DNA of 64,000 nucleotides from Listeria costaricensis (lineage in GTDB: Bacteria > Bacillota > Bacilli > Lactobacillales > Listeriaceae), in the NCBI RefSeq assembly GCF_900183385.1, contig NZ_FXUT01000005.1, positions 39,044 through 103,043 of the forward strand, written 5' to 3'. The notes under the pieces are model-generated. The model made no database searches. It saw only the letters and a list, made by a program, of their open reading frames with translations, and was not told the origin of the DNA. Below, in pieces: positions 40,901 to 50,258 of the stretch. How positions within the stretch are numbered: the first letter of the stretch is position 1; every line of letters starts with the position of its first letter. A program made the translations under genes and the position numbers.

Positions 40901-42548
40901 CCTCATTGCCTAAAAGTGTCATCGTCGAAATAACCGTCTCTTCCCGCAATCCATCAATCGGTGGGTTGGTTACTTGGGCAAACAGTTGTTTAAAATAATG
41001 GAATAAGAGCTGCGGACGATTGGAGAGAACCGCGAGTGGCGCATCATAGCCCATTGCCCCCATTGGATCTTTTTTCTCGGTGACCATCGGGATTAGAATC
41101 TTGTTCAGCTCATCTTGTGTGTAGCCAAAAGCGCGCTGCTTCTTAAAGCATTCCGATTTAGTCGGCGGCACGTAAGCCAAATCCGGACTAACTAGTTCCG
41201 CCAAATCTGTCAGCTCCTGGTCCAGCCACTCCCGGTAAGGCTTGGCAGTTGTCAGCTGTTCTTTGACCTCCTGATCAGAAATGATGCGACCTTCTTCCAA
41301 ATCAATCAATAGCATTTTCCCAGCGCCAACCGTTTCTTTCCGAACGATTTCTTCGGGTTCCACAGGTACAACGCCTGTTTCAGAGGAATAAATAATCGTG
41401 TCATCCTTGGTCAGATAATAACGAGCTGGACGCAAACCGTTGCGATCCAAAATCGTCCCGATCACGCGACCATTGGTGAATGAGATCGACGTCGGCCCAT
41501 CCCAAGGCTCCATTAGTGTAGCATGATATTCATAAAAAGCTCGTTTAGGATCCGTCATATTCGGATTTTTGTCCCATGGTTCAGGGATCAGCATCATTGC
41601 AGCATGCGGCAGGCTTCTTCCTGACTGCACCAGAAACTCCATCGCATTATCAAGCGTAGCTGAGTCACTGCCGCTTTCATCGATAATTGGCAGTAATTTT
41701 TTCAAATCATCCCCAAAAACAGCCGTTTCTGCGCGTTTTTCCCGGGCTTTCATCCAGTTTAGGTTGCCACGTTGGGTGTTGATTTCACCATTGTGAATCA
41801 AATAGCGATAAGGATGTGCTCTCTCCCAGCTCGGAAATGTATTGGTCGAAAACCGCGAATGCACGAGTGCGAAAGAGGACGTATAGGCTGGATCCGCCAA
41901 ATCCAGATAATAGCGATCGATCTGTTCAGGCGTCAGCATTCCTTTAAAAATAACCGTTCGTGTTGATAAGCTTGGAATATAGAAGGTTTCCGTAATTTCT
42001 TTTGCCCGCGCGGCGAAATTTTCGATTTCTTTACGAATCACATATAATTTACGTTCAAATGCTTCCTCACTCAAAGTGGGCTCTTTCGCAACAAACAATT
42101 GATAAATGGCCGGTTCTGTTTTGCGCGCCCCAGCACCGATCTTCGTGCGATCAGTCGGCAGCTTGCGAAATCCTAAAAAGGTTTGACCATATTGCTGAAC
42201 GAGCCTTTCCGTCTGTTCCATCAACAGCTTTCTTTGAGCCTCAGCCTGCGGAAAATTGAACATTCCCACTGCATAATGATATTTTTCAGGTAATTCAATA
42301 CCGATTTCAGCCGTTTTCAAACGGAAAAAGTCATCTGAGATCTCAAGCAAAATTCCTGCACCATCTCCGGTATCACCGCCCACTTCACCCCCGCGGTGTT
42401 TTAACTGACAAAGCATATGAATACCCTGTTCCACAATTTTATGAGTCGCACGATGCTTGATATTTGCAACAAAGCCGATGCCACATGCGTCGTGTTCGTT
42501 TCTCGGATCGTATAAACCATGTTTTTTAGGTAAGCCGTTATTTCTCAC
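37956..42548 (-). CDS. gltB: Glutamate synthase, large subunit
   Basis: 1530 residues. The N-terminal propeptide ends at HDA|CGIGF, freeing Cys22 as the glutaminase nucleophile. The central and FMN domains follow, with the 3Fe-4S cluster motif [15 protein letters not shown], then the C-terminal beta helix ([33 protein letters not shown]... shortened here to its first part). Start is GTG 42548 with AGGAGG eight bases upstream. Promoter and GltC box are at 42674-42738. Confidence 0.97.
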   Translation of the reverse strand: [1530 protein letters not shown]

Positions 42549-42673
42549 TTTGAAAACCTCCTAATAAGCACCTGTGTTTCGTCGGAATAAACAAAATAGA
42601 CAGAAAATTGATTTCTGACTATGGATTCCGCTTTTGCCAAGTACCGTCCTTTGTTACCTTTTGTGTAAGTTCT

Positions 42674-42738
42674 ATTTTATTCCTTTTCATTTATCGAAAC
42701 AATATATATAATAGAATAAAACAATCTCAAATTGAGAA
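42674..42738. promoter_or_regulatory. Divergent gltB and gltC promoters with GltC box
   Basis: gltB (minus): TTGTTT (42697-42702), 17 bases, TAAAAT (42674-42679), start near 42667. gltC (plus): TTTTCA (42684-42689), 17 bases, TATAAT (42707-42712), start near 42719. The box ATCTCAAATTGAGAA (42724-42738) matches GltC Box I of B. subtilis (ATCTCA-N3-TGAGAT) and its centre is about 64 bases upstream of the gltB start, as there. It also lies just after the gltC start, fitting self-repression. Confidence 0.85.
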
Positions 42739-42754
42739 CGAAAGAAGGATGGAC

Positions 42755-43642
42755 ATGGAACTTCGCCAGTTGAAATATTTTATGGAGGTCGCCCGGGTGG
42801 AGCACATGACCCAAGCATCGGAAAATTTACACGTGGCCCAATCTGCCGTCAGCAGACAGATAACCAAGCTAGAAGACGAGCTAGGTGTACAGCTTTTCGA
42901 TCGAATTGGCCGCAACATGCAGCTGACCGCAGTGGGCATGGATTTCCTGCAGCAAGCAAAGATCGCACTGAACGAACTTGAAAAAGCCGAGGCACTTGTG
43001 AGTGAATATACCGATCCGGCCCGTGGCACCATCCGTGTAGGCCTGCCGAATTCGCTAGCTGCCAAGGTTTTACCCGCTGTTATCTCCGCCTTTCGTGCTG
43101 AATATCCAGACGTCACCTATCGTTTTATGGAGGGCTCCAATGCCGAGCTGATGCAGATGGTCGCACGTGGCGATCTCGATCTGACTTTTCTTTCCCCCGT
43201 CCCCGAGGAAAATGAAAAAATTGCCCCGACACTTTTGTTTGAAGAAAAACTAAAATTGATTGTCCCGCATGATCACCTGCTTGCTGAAAAAAACAGTGCT
43301 TCTCTTGACATGCTGCGCGATGAAAAATTTATTCTCTACCCAGAAGAATTTGATCTTTATAAAATTGTCACGGCTTGTGCAGAAAAAAAAGGCTTCACAC
43401 CGAAGATCGCTTTTTCCAGCAAGGACTTCTATACGATTCAAGGTCTGGTTGGCGCCGGTCTTGGCATTAGTATTCTGCCGGAAATGATTTTAGATGGCGC
43501 TATTTTTAAAGAGACGAAAAGTATTCCTTTGACAAACAAGGATTTGCGTCGATCAGTTGGCATCATTACGACTAAAACACGTACACTTTCCCCGTCAGAA
43601 AACCTTTTTCGTCAATTTATCCTGAACTTTTTCGCCAAATAA
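42755..43642 (+). CDS. gltC: LysR-type activator of glutamate synthase
   Basis: 295 residues. N-terminal LysR helix-turn-helix (MELRQLKYFMEVARVEHMTQASENLHVAQSAVSRQ..., cut here) and a C-terminal effector domain. ATG 42755 has AGAAGGA six bases upstream. In B. subtilis GltC senses 2-oxoglutarate and glutamate to control gltAB; the promoter layout here supports the same task. Confidence 0.95.
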   Translation: MELRQLKYFMEVARVEHMTQASENLHVAQSAVSRQITKLEDELGVQLFDRIGRNMQLTAVGMDFLQQAKIALNELEKAEALVSEYTDPARGTIRVGLPNSLAAKVLPAVISAFRAEYPDVTYRFMEGSNAELMQMVARGDLDLTFLSPVPEENEKIAPTLLFEEKLKLIVPHDHLLAEKNSASLDMLRDEKFILYPEEFDLYKIVTACAEKKGFTPKIAFSSKDFYTIQGLVGAGLGISILPEMILDGAIFKETKSIPLTNKDLRRSVGIITTKTRTLSPSENLFRQFILNFFAK

Positions 43643-43643
43643 A

Positions 43644-43695
43644 AAACCAGCAGTCGAGCGCCCGTTCCTTGTGGTCCGCTCGACTGCTGGTTTTA
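43644..43695. terminator. Bidirectional terminator between gltC and the GNAT gene
   Basis: Arms AAAACCAGCAGTCGAGCG/CGCTCGACTGCTGGTTTT with T-runs on both sides. Confidence 0.88.
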
Positions 43696-44205
43696 TTTTG
43701 AAAATGCCTCGGGATACTGAATCGTCCCAGCCAAATTTTTCAAGCTGTCCGGATATAACTCCAGCAGCAGATAATTTTCTTCCGGTACTGCAAACGGTGC
43801 AGGAATGCCAAAATCCGTTGATGGTCGGAAACCAAAACGCGGATAGTAATCGGCATGACCCAGTACGGCAACAGCTGGGTAGGCCTTTTGTTTGGCCAGT
43901 CGCAGCCCCTCTTCCACCAGTGCACTGCCGATCCCGTTTCTTTGATGGGCGGGACGGACCGCCAGTGGTGCGAGTCCTAAGATCAGCCGCGTTTCATCCG
44001 CCGTCTTCAATTCAATCTCACTGAAAAGCAAATAACCGGAAAGCGTCTGGTCGCGCAGCTCGGCAACCAGTGACAGTGCTGGCAGATAGTAAGCCGTAGC
44101 GCGGATCTGCTCGACAAGATCGGCCTCATCTTCGCGTCCAAATGCTTCTGTTAGTATTGCCCGAATGAGCAGATTTTCTTCCGTTTGCTGTTTTCTAATC
44201 CTCAT
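43693..44205 (-). CDS. GNAT-family acetyltransferase
   Basis: 170 residues with the acetyl-CoA motif LAPLAVRPAHQRNGIGSALVEEG and AVLGHADYYPRFGFRPS, similar to YhbS-type N-acetyltransferases. Starts at an ATGA overlap with the previous gene. Substrate unknown. Confidence 0.88.
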   Translation of the reverse strand: MRIRKQQTEENLLIRAILTEAFGREDEADLVEQIRATAYYLPALSLVAELRDQTLSGYLLFSEIELKTADETRLILGLAPLAVRPAHQRNGIGSALVEEGLRLAKQKAYPAVAVLGHADYYPRFGFRPSTDFGIPAPFAVPEENYLLLELYPDSLKNLAGTIQYPEAFSK

Positions 44206-45308
44206 TGAGCTTGCTCGACTCGTTTCTGCGCCATATAGTCTTCCAGTTGAACCATCGCCTGATAGACAACTTCACTTGTGATATCATCGCCCATCATGTG
44301 GATCGTTTCGCCCGGCTCAGATGCCCGATGAGCCACCACATGAAGCGCCTCATCGGGCAGGTCTCCCATATCCATATCAAACAAAGAAGCAGGCAGTCCG
44401 AGCTCCCGGTAAAACGGCAACAATTGCTCGATTTCCGCCCAGTTTCCTTCAATCACCAGCTGCACCAAAATCCCGTACGCCACCTTATTGCCATGCAGAA
44501 CGCGGTGAGATGCTTCCTGCGTTGTGAGGGCATCGTGAATGGAGTGGGCACCGGAAGTTCGACCATAGTCATCGCCAAAGCCGCCTACCATTCCGCCGAT
44601 CATAATATTCGTTTCCACCGTTTTGACAAATGCTTCATTGAGTTGCCCCGTCCGCATTGCCGTGAGAGCCGCACTGCTAAGCGACAACAGATTATCCCGA
44701 CACATTTTTGCCGCAAAATAAGCGACATCGATTTCAGCTGAGCTCTTTTCCAACTGCCGAATGATCACGTCCGCTTCATACCATTTTGCCAGCGTATCGC
44801 CAATCCCAGCCACCATCAGTTCAAGCGGCGAATCTAAAATCACTTCCGGATCAATCAAAACGAGCGCGTTACTTCTCGGGAAAACATCATAGCGCAGCAT
44901 TTGTCCGGCTTCGTTATACATCACGCTAAGCGGTGTATAGGCAGCACAGGTTGCGGCCAAAGTTGGCAGGATGATCGCCGGAGCCCCCAGTACATGACAA
45001 GCGGCTTTCACTACATCGGCCACTTTTCCGCCGCCAACACCCACAATCGCCTCGCAATTTTCTGCCTGCACGAGCGCTACCACACGCGCTACTTCTGCAT
45101 CTGTACATTCAAAATGGTAGGTGTCAAATACCGCTTCCACCTCGTTCAATTCAGGAAACTTCGCCTCTGCCACCTGCCAAGATTTTTCGCCATGCAAGAC
45201 CAGTACGCGTTTCAACGACCGGCGTTTCAAATGCTCTTCAAGTGTTTTCCAGCTTCCTACTTCACATACATATTCCTGCGGCGCACCGCGTACTATCAAT
45301 TCTGCCAT
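44202..45308 (-). CDS. Iron-containing alcohol dehydrogenase, glycerol dehydrogenase-like
   Basis: 368 residues. VGVGGGKVADVVKAACH is the NAD site, followed by the family metal site (GIGDTLAKWYEAD..., HSIHDALT, HGNKVAYGILVQL). Similar to glycerol and glycerol-1-phosphate dehydrogenases. ATG 45308 is used. The gene is in the same order relative to gltC and virS in L. monocytogenes as I remember. Real substrate unknown. Confidence 0.85.
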   Translation of the reverse strand: MAELIVRGAPQEYVCEVGSWKTLEEHLKRRSLKRVLVLHGEKSWQVAEAKFPELNEVEAVFDTYHFECTDAEVARVVALVQAENCEAIVGVGGGKVADVVKAACHVLGAPAIILPTLAATCAAYTPLSVMYNEAGQMLRYDVFPRSNALVLIDPEVILDSPLELMVAGIGDTLAKWYEADVIIRQLEKSSAEIDVAYFAAKMCRDNLLSLSSAALTAMRTGQLNEAFVKTVETNIMIGGMVGGFGDDYGRTSGAHSIHDALTTQEASHRVLHGNKVAYGILVQLVIEGNWAEIEQLLPFYRELGLPASLFDMDMGDLPDEALHVVAHRASEPGETIHMMGDDITSEVVYQAMVQLEDYMAQKRVEQAQ

Positions 45309-45322
45309 TTCGTCAAGTCCCT

Positions 45323-46369
45323 TCAATTATGATCTTTTGCCACTAATAAATAATTCTCCAAACTTTCAAATTGAACTGTTACAACGGTTCCTTCGCCTTC
45401 CACGGACGCAATTCGCATGGAATGACTCAGCTTTCCCGCCATCTGCTTCGCTAAATAAAGCCCCATGCCAGTCGCCTTCTTTTCTTTTCGTCCGATCGCC
45501 CCTGTAAATCCCTGCTCAAAGACGCGCGGCAGATCCTCAGGCGCAATCCCTCGCCCATGATCCTCAATGTGCAAATCAAGCCTTTCCTGCGGCGTTTTTT
45601 CGCACCAGATTTTGATTTCACTGCCCGGCTCGCTGTACTTTAATGCATTGGAAATGAGTTGATCCAAAATAAAGCCCAGCCATTTGGAGTCGGTCCGTAC
45701 ATCCACGTCCACATTTTCAAGCGCAATTCGCATTTTCCGTGAAATGAACAGCTTGGAATGACGCTTCACAGACTCCCGCACGATCGCACCGAGATTCTGC
45801 TCCTGAATAAAATAATCCTTCGCAAATGTGTCGAGCCTTGAAAAATACAAAGCCTGCATGACCAGCTTGTCGATTTGGTCCAGCTCCTGATCCACCTGTT
45901 GAAAAATCGTCTGGCTGTCATTCAAGTCTGGATTTTGAATCAGCATTTTGCTGGCAACAATCGGCGTTTTCACTTCATGCACCCAATATAAAATAAAATC
46001 ATGATACTCTTGCTGCTTGTCCTGCAGTTGACTGATCGTTTTTTGCTCCTCCACATGCTTTTTGCGCATCAACTCATTGAAAAAAGCTTGCTCATTGGTG
46101 CGCGGTTTGGGCAGCAGCTCGATAATATTTTCCTCAATCTCTCCGTCCACGAGTTCACGCATTTCTTTCCAATATTGATACTTAAAACTAAAGCCCAAAA
46201 TCAAATAAAAAATCAGAAAAAGAAACATGAACAAAAACAAGTAGATAAAATTATCCAGCGACAAGCGACTGTTGGGATCAATCGTAATCAAAAGCCCGAC
46301 AAAAAACATCAATGTAAAGAAAAACAGCAGGAAAAACCGTTTATCTTTCAAATAACGAAGCAAATCCAT
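45323..46369 (-). CDS. virS: Sensor histidine kinase VirS (BceS-like)
   Basis: 348 residues. Two N-terminal membrane segments with almost no outside loop (about 12-29, 38-60), the form of intramembrane-sensing kinases. H box YWVHEVKTPIVASKM, N box LDQLISNALKYSEPGSEI, G box DHGRGIAPEDLPRVFEQG. Pairs with VirR; in Listeria VirRS controls dlt and mprF and answers to the VirAB transporter. It is separated from virR by adeC and two other genes, a layout typical of Listeria. Confidence 0.93.
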   Translation of the reverse strand: MDLLRYLKDKRFFLLFFFTLMFFVGLLITIDPNSRLSLDNFIYLFLFMFLFLIFYLILGFSFKYQYWKEMRELVDGEIEENIIELLPKPRTNEQAFFNELMRKKHVEEQKTISQLQDKQQEYHDFILYWVHEVKTPIVASKMLIQNPDLNDSQTIFQQVDQELDQIDKLVMQALYFSRLDTFAKDYFIQEQNLGAIVRESVKRHSKLFISRKMRIALENVDVDVRTDSKWLGFILDQLISNALKYSEPGSEIKIWCEKTPQERLDLHIEDHGRGIAPEDLPRVFEQGFTGAIGRKEKKATGMGLYLAKQMAGKLSHSMRIASVEGEGTVVTVQFESLENYLLVAKDHN

Positions 46370-46383
46370 AGAAAAACTCCTTT

Positions 46384-48123
46384 CTATTCGGTCACTTCAA
46401 GCGGGATCACAGCAAACTTACGGAAATCAAATAATCCTTGATCGGTCAATTTCAGCTCTGGAATAACTGGGAGCGTTAGGAAGGATAGCGTTAGGAATGG
46501 ATCAAATCCTTCCGCATCACTAATGGAACTAAAGGCCCGATCTAATCCGGCGAGCGCACTTTCCACGGCTTCATACGGCTGATCACTCAACAGACCGCCA
46601 ATTGGTAGCGGCAAGTCTTCCAAAACTTCGCCCTCACTAACAACAGCAATTCCGCCGCCAATTTCTGTAATATGCGCAATCGCAAAGGCAATATCCGCAT
46701 CACTTGTTCCAACCGCCACAATATTATGCGAATCATGAGCCACCGTTGTCGCGATCGCCCCTTTTTTCAAGCCAAAGCCCGTTACAACTGCCACGCCTAC
46801 ATTTCCAGTAGCCTTATGCCGCTCGACAACGACCATTTTGGCAAGGTCTTTGGCCGGATCAGGCTGGAAGAAGCCATTCTTGACAGTCACTTCACCTTGC
46901 AGTCTTGCCGTAAACAGGCTGTTCGGCTGCATACCAATCAGATGGATGTGCGCACTTTTCAGCGGCAATGCCAAATCTTTTTCTGTAAAAGTATGATTGA
47001 TCGCCGGAGATTCAAAACGCATTCTTCTCGTCCGATTAAAGCGTGTCTCGATGCGCTCACCATTTTCCACAACCACCTCACCGCGTTTCATCACACGGGA
47101 AATTTTGACCGTTTCAAGGTCGCGCAAGAAAACGATATCCGCCTGATAGCCCGCAGCAATCGCCCCTAAGTAAGGCAGATTATGGCAGTTCGCGGCATTA
47201 ATCGTCGCCATTTGGATCGCCGTGATCGGTTCCACACCATTAGCAATCGCCAGCTGGATATTGTAATTGATCGAGCCCTCCTCAACCAAGTCAGGAATCA
47301 ATTTGTCATCCGTACAGAATGTAAACCGGTGGCTGTTGCGTTCTGTGACTGCCGGCAGCGTCTGAAGCAGGTCACGTCCAACCGTTCCTTCACGAAGCAT
47401 GACAAACATCCCAGCCCGCAGACGATCGAGCGCTTCCTCCGCAGTGGTGCTTTCATGATCCGTCCGAATCCCCGCCGCCAGATAGTTATTCAAATCCAAG
47501 CTGGAAAGACCGGCCCCATGTCCGTCAATTCGGCCGCCTTCACGTTTGGCATCGATAATTTTTTGCAGAATGTCCTCGCTGCCGGAAGCAACCGACGGAA
47601 AGTCCATCACCTCTGCCAGCCCGATCACCTTATCATGCCGATAGAGCGGTTTTAAAGCTTTGGCGTCCAGCGTCGCACCATTGTTTTCCATCGGTGTTGC
47701 GGGAACCGAGGACGGCAGCATCACAAACATGTCGAGCGGTGCCCCTTCCGCATCCTCCAGCATAAACTCAATCCCACTCGTTCCAGCCACATTGGCAATT
47801 TCGTGTGGATCCGTTACCACGGTTGTTACGCCATTTGGCAGTAGGACTCGGGCAAATTCATGCGGCGGCACCATCGCACTTTCCACATGGACATGCGCAT
47901 CAATAAAACCGGGTACTAAGAATTGCCCCTCTGCATCGATGACTTCTTCCGCCTCTTCAAATTTGCCAATTCCAGCAATATAACCGTTTTTAATGGCGAT
48001 GTCCTGATGCATGACTTCACCTGAAAAAACATTGACAATCCGGCCGTTCGTAATAATCATATCCGCTTTGCCGCGATAATCACTCACAGCAATCCGTTCT
48101 TTTAATTCTCTCACATTTTCCAT
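46384..48123 (-). CDS. adeC: Adenine deaminase
   Basis: 579 residues of the amidohydrolase fold: GFIDAHVHVESAM, VVTDPHEIANVAG, IDGHGAGLS, and the C-terminal part with VVTGFGLKKGAIATTVAHDSHN shortened to VAHDSHNIV. Turns adenine into hypoxanthine. It lies between virS and lmo1743-like gene, as in Listeria. Confidence 0.95.
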   Translation of the reverse strand: MENVRELKERIAVSDYRGKADMIITNGRIVNVFSGEVMHQDIAIKNGYIAGIGKFEEAEEVIDAEGQFLVPGFIDAHVHVESAMVPPHEFARVLLPNGVTTVVTDPHEIANVAGTSGIEFMLEDAEGAPLDMFVMLPSSVPATPMENNGATLDAKALKPLYRHDKVIGLAEVMDFPSVASGSEDILQKIIDAKREGGRIDGHGAGLSSLDLNNYLAAGIRTDHESTTAEEALDRLRAGMFVMLREGTVGRDLLQTLPAVTERNSHRFTFCTDDKLIPDLVEEGSINYNIQLAIANGVEPITAIQMATINAANCHNLPYLGAIAAGYQADIVFLRDLETVKISRVMKRGEVVVENGERIETRFNRTRRMRFESPAINHTFTEKDLALPLKSAHIHLIGMQPNSLFTARLQGEVTVKNGFFQPDPAKDLAKMVVVERHKATGNVGVAVVTGFGLKKGAIATTVAHDSHNIVAVGTSDADIAFAIAHITEIGGGIAVVSEGEVLEDLPLPIGGLLSDQPYEAVESALAGLDRAFSSISDAEGFDPFLTLSFLTLPVIPELKLTDQGLFDFRKFAVIPLEVTE

Positions 48124-48138
48124 CTTGTTTTTTGCCTC

Positions 48139-48594
48139 CTAATCTTGAAAACCTTCATCAGCCAGATAGCCTAAAGCCGCTTCTCTTGTCGGAAAAACAG
48201 CCTCCACATTTTCACCAGTATAGATGATCCACATTTTATTTTCGTAGCTGAGCTTGAGCGCATCCCCGTTTCCATCCTGATACCACTCATAGAAACCTTC
48301 CTGATAAGGATCTCCGTCAGTCGAAAGATAGCCGATCGCTTCTTTTAAAAGCTGCTCAATCTCACTTTCAGACAGGTCGCGAATGTTCAAATAGCCTTCT
48401 TTATCCAAATCATCCCGCTCCAAAAACGGCGCATACAGCCAGGCATTGCCATTTGGATGCAGATGCTTGATGACCAGCGTCTTTTCTCGTTTACTGCCTT
48501 CAAAGTGATAATTTAGCCGCCCCATTGAAACGGATTTCTCTTCCAGTTCGTCAAATCGGGCAAAAATTTGTTGTTTCTGTTCAAAAGTTAGCAT
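48139..48594 (-). CDS. Conserved hypothetical protein of the vir cluster
   Basis: 151 residues, acidic, with many aromatic residues (GSKREKTLVIKHLHPNGNAWLYAPF). Not assigned to a function. Same place, between adeC and an epimerase gene, as lmo1743 of L. monocytogenes in my memory. Confidence 0.8.
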   Translation of the reverse strand: MLTFEQKQQIFARFDELEEKSVSMGRLNYHFEGSKREKTLVIKHLHPNGNAWLYAPFLERDDLDKEGYLNIRDLSESEIEQLLKEAIGYLSTDGDPYQEGFYEWYQDGNGDALKLSYENKMWIIYTGENVEAVFPTREAALGYLADEGFQD

Positions 48595-48602
48595 GCTTTT
48601 AT

Positions 48603-49496
48603 TTATTCCTTCTTTCCGATATTTTCATTATTTATCAGCTGTTCGGCAAGTTCCGGCAGCCAAGTATGTAAATCTAAAAAAGAAAAGCCCGCCTGTTTGG
48701 CCTTTGTTTGATCCAAGTAGAAATCCCGCTCTGCCGAGAACGGCGATTCATCCTCTTCTTCTGTGACCGCTTCGATGAGGGCTTTTTTCCCCACCATCAG
48801 CTCCAGCTTTTCCATCAATTCAGCCAGTGTATACGTCCCCTCAGAAGCCGCGTTGATCGGACCAGTCCAATCAGATTCCGTCCCCACCCAGAAGAGAAAC
48901 CGCGCCGCTTCATCCGACCGAATAAAGCCTATCCGTGACTCCGGCTGACTAATTCCAATCTCTTCGCCACGTGCAATATGCTGCAAATGAAATACGAGGC
49001 GTTTCGTATAATCATCCGTTCCAAGCACGATTGGAAAACGGACAGCTACAACCGGAAAATCGGCCTTCTGGAAAAACACCGCTTCTGCCAGTCTTTTCCC
49101 TTCCCCGTAGTCAAAATCTTCCTCGTCACCCGTTACGATTTCATAATGTGAAGCATCAAAATCTTCTTCCTGCAAGGCTCGCCCTTTTAAACCATAGACA
49201 GATAAGGAGGACGTGAAAATATAACGCACCGACTGCTTTTTAAATGCCTGCACGGCGTAAAGTGCCTCCTGCGGTGAAAAACAAATATTATCATACACAA
49301 GATCAAACGGCTCTTGCGCTAGACTGAAAATCTCATCGCGATGCTTCCGGTTCATTCGGACATGCCGCACATTTTCTGGAAAACGGGCGACTGTTTTCCC
49401 CCTTGTTGCAACCGTTACTTCATGTCCTGCTGCGGCTAAAAGTTCCACCAGCCGCTTGCCAAAAAAACGCGTCCCACCAAAAATAAGTACCTTCAT
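48603..49496 (-). CDS. NAD-dependent epimerase/dehydratase-like protein
   Basis: 297 residues, extended short-chain dehydrogenase fold: MKVLIFGGTRFFGKRLVELL at the start, ...FTSSLSVYG as the Ser/Tyr-type region. Substrate unknown. Member of the Listeria vir cluster. Confidence 0.88.
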   Translation of the reverse strand: MKVLIFGGTRFFGKRLVELLAAAGHEVTVATRGKTVARFPENVRHVRMNRKHRDEIFSLAQEPFDLVYDNICFSPQEALYAVQAFKKQSVRYIFTSSLSVYGLKGRALQEEDFDASHYEIVTGDEEDFDYGEGKRLAEAVFFQKADFPVVAVRFPIVLGTDDYTKRLVFHLQHIARGEEIGISQPESRIGFIRSDEAARFLFWVGTESDWTGPINAASEGTYTLAELMEKLELMVGKKALIEAVTEEEDESPFSAERDFYLDQTKAKQAGFSFLDLHTWLPELAEQLINNENIGKKE

Positions 49497-49522
49497 TTGA
49501 ACAACCTCCTCCAGTAAATCTA

Positions 49523-49575
49523 GAAAAACAGGAAGCGCTTCTTTCTTTACTGGAAAGAAAAACGAGCGCTTCCTG
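49523..49575 (-). terminator. Terminator after virR
   Basis: Arms CAGGAAGCGCT/AGCGCTTCCTG with TTTTT on the minus strand; inner bases also pair (GAAAGAAA/TTTCTTTC). Confidence 0.85.
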
Positions 49576-49580
49576 CATGA

Positions 49581-50258
49581 CTATTCAATCATGTAGCCCT
49601 GACCTTTTTTTGTTTTAATAAAATCCTGCAAACCAATCTCTGCCAGTTTTTTGCGGATCCGTACGACATTGACTGTCAGCGTGTTGTCATCCACAAAGCT
49701 TTCATCTTCCCAAAGCACGCGCATGATTTCTTCACGACTGACAATGCTGCCTTTTTGTTTCATCAGTTCATACAAAATTAGAAACTCATTTTTTGTCAAT
49801 TCTACCTTTTCATCTAAATAAGTGAGCATGTTGGTGTCGATATGCAAAAAGACATTGTTATGCTCGATAATATTCGGCTCTTCTAAATCCGCATAGGAAT
49901 AAGTCCGTCTGAGAAGCGCATTAATCCGCGCCATCAAAACATCCAAGTCGACCGGCTTTTCAATATAATAGTCGGCCCCCATGTTCATGCCCATAATCTG
50001 ATCCATCCGCGAATTGCGCGAAGACAGAAAAATAATTGGTACATTTGAAACTTCCCGGATTTGATTGCACCAGTAAAAGCCGTCAAAATTAGGCAAATTG
50101 ACATCCAAAATAATCAGCTGCGGTTCAAATTCAAGAAATTCATTTAAAATATTACTGAAGTCATTCACGGGACGTACATCAAAGCCCCATTTGGCCAGAT
50201 GCTTTTTGATCGTATCGCGAATCACCAAATCATCTTCAACAATGTATACTTTGACCAT
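49581..50258 (-). CDS. virR: Response regulator VirR
   Basis: 225 residues: receiver domain with EDD, LIILDVNLPNFDGF (phosphate-accepting Asp) and Lys near 100, then an OmpR-type winged helix (VELTKNEFLILYELMKQKG). In Listeria VirR switches on genes for cell-surface charge (dltABCD, mprF). Its partner VirS is four genes downstream. Confidence 0.94.
   Translation of the reverse strand: MVKVYIVEDDLVIRDTIKKHLAKWGFDVRPVNDFSNILNEFLEFEPQLIILDVNLPNFDGFYWCNQIREVSNVPIIFLSSRNSRMDQIMGMNMGADYYIEKPVDLDVLMARINALLRRTYSYADLEEPNIIEHNNVFLHIDTNMLTYLDEKVELTKNEFLILYELMKQKGSIVSREEIMRVLWEDESFVDDNTLTVNVVRIRKKLAEIGLQDFIKTKKGQGYMIE

Noticed and set aside
36624..42259. Many frames opposite gltD and gltB
   Set aside because: Shadow frames in GC-richer DNA; gltB and gltD are full-length on the minus strand.
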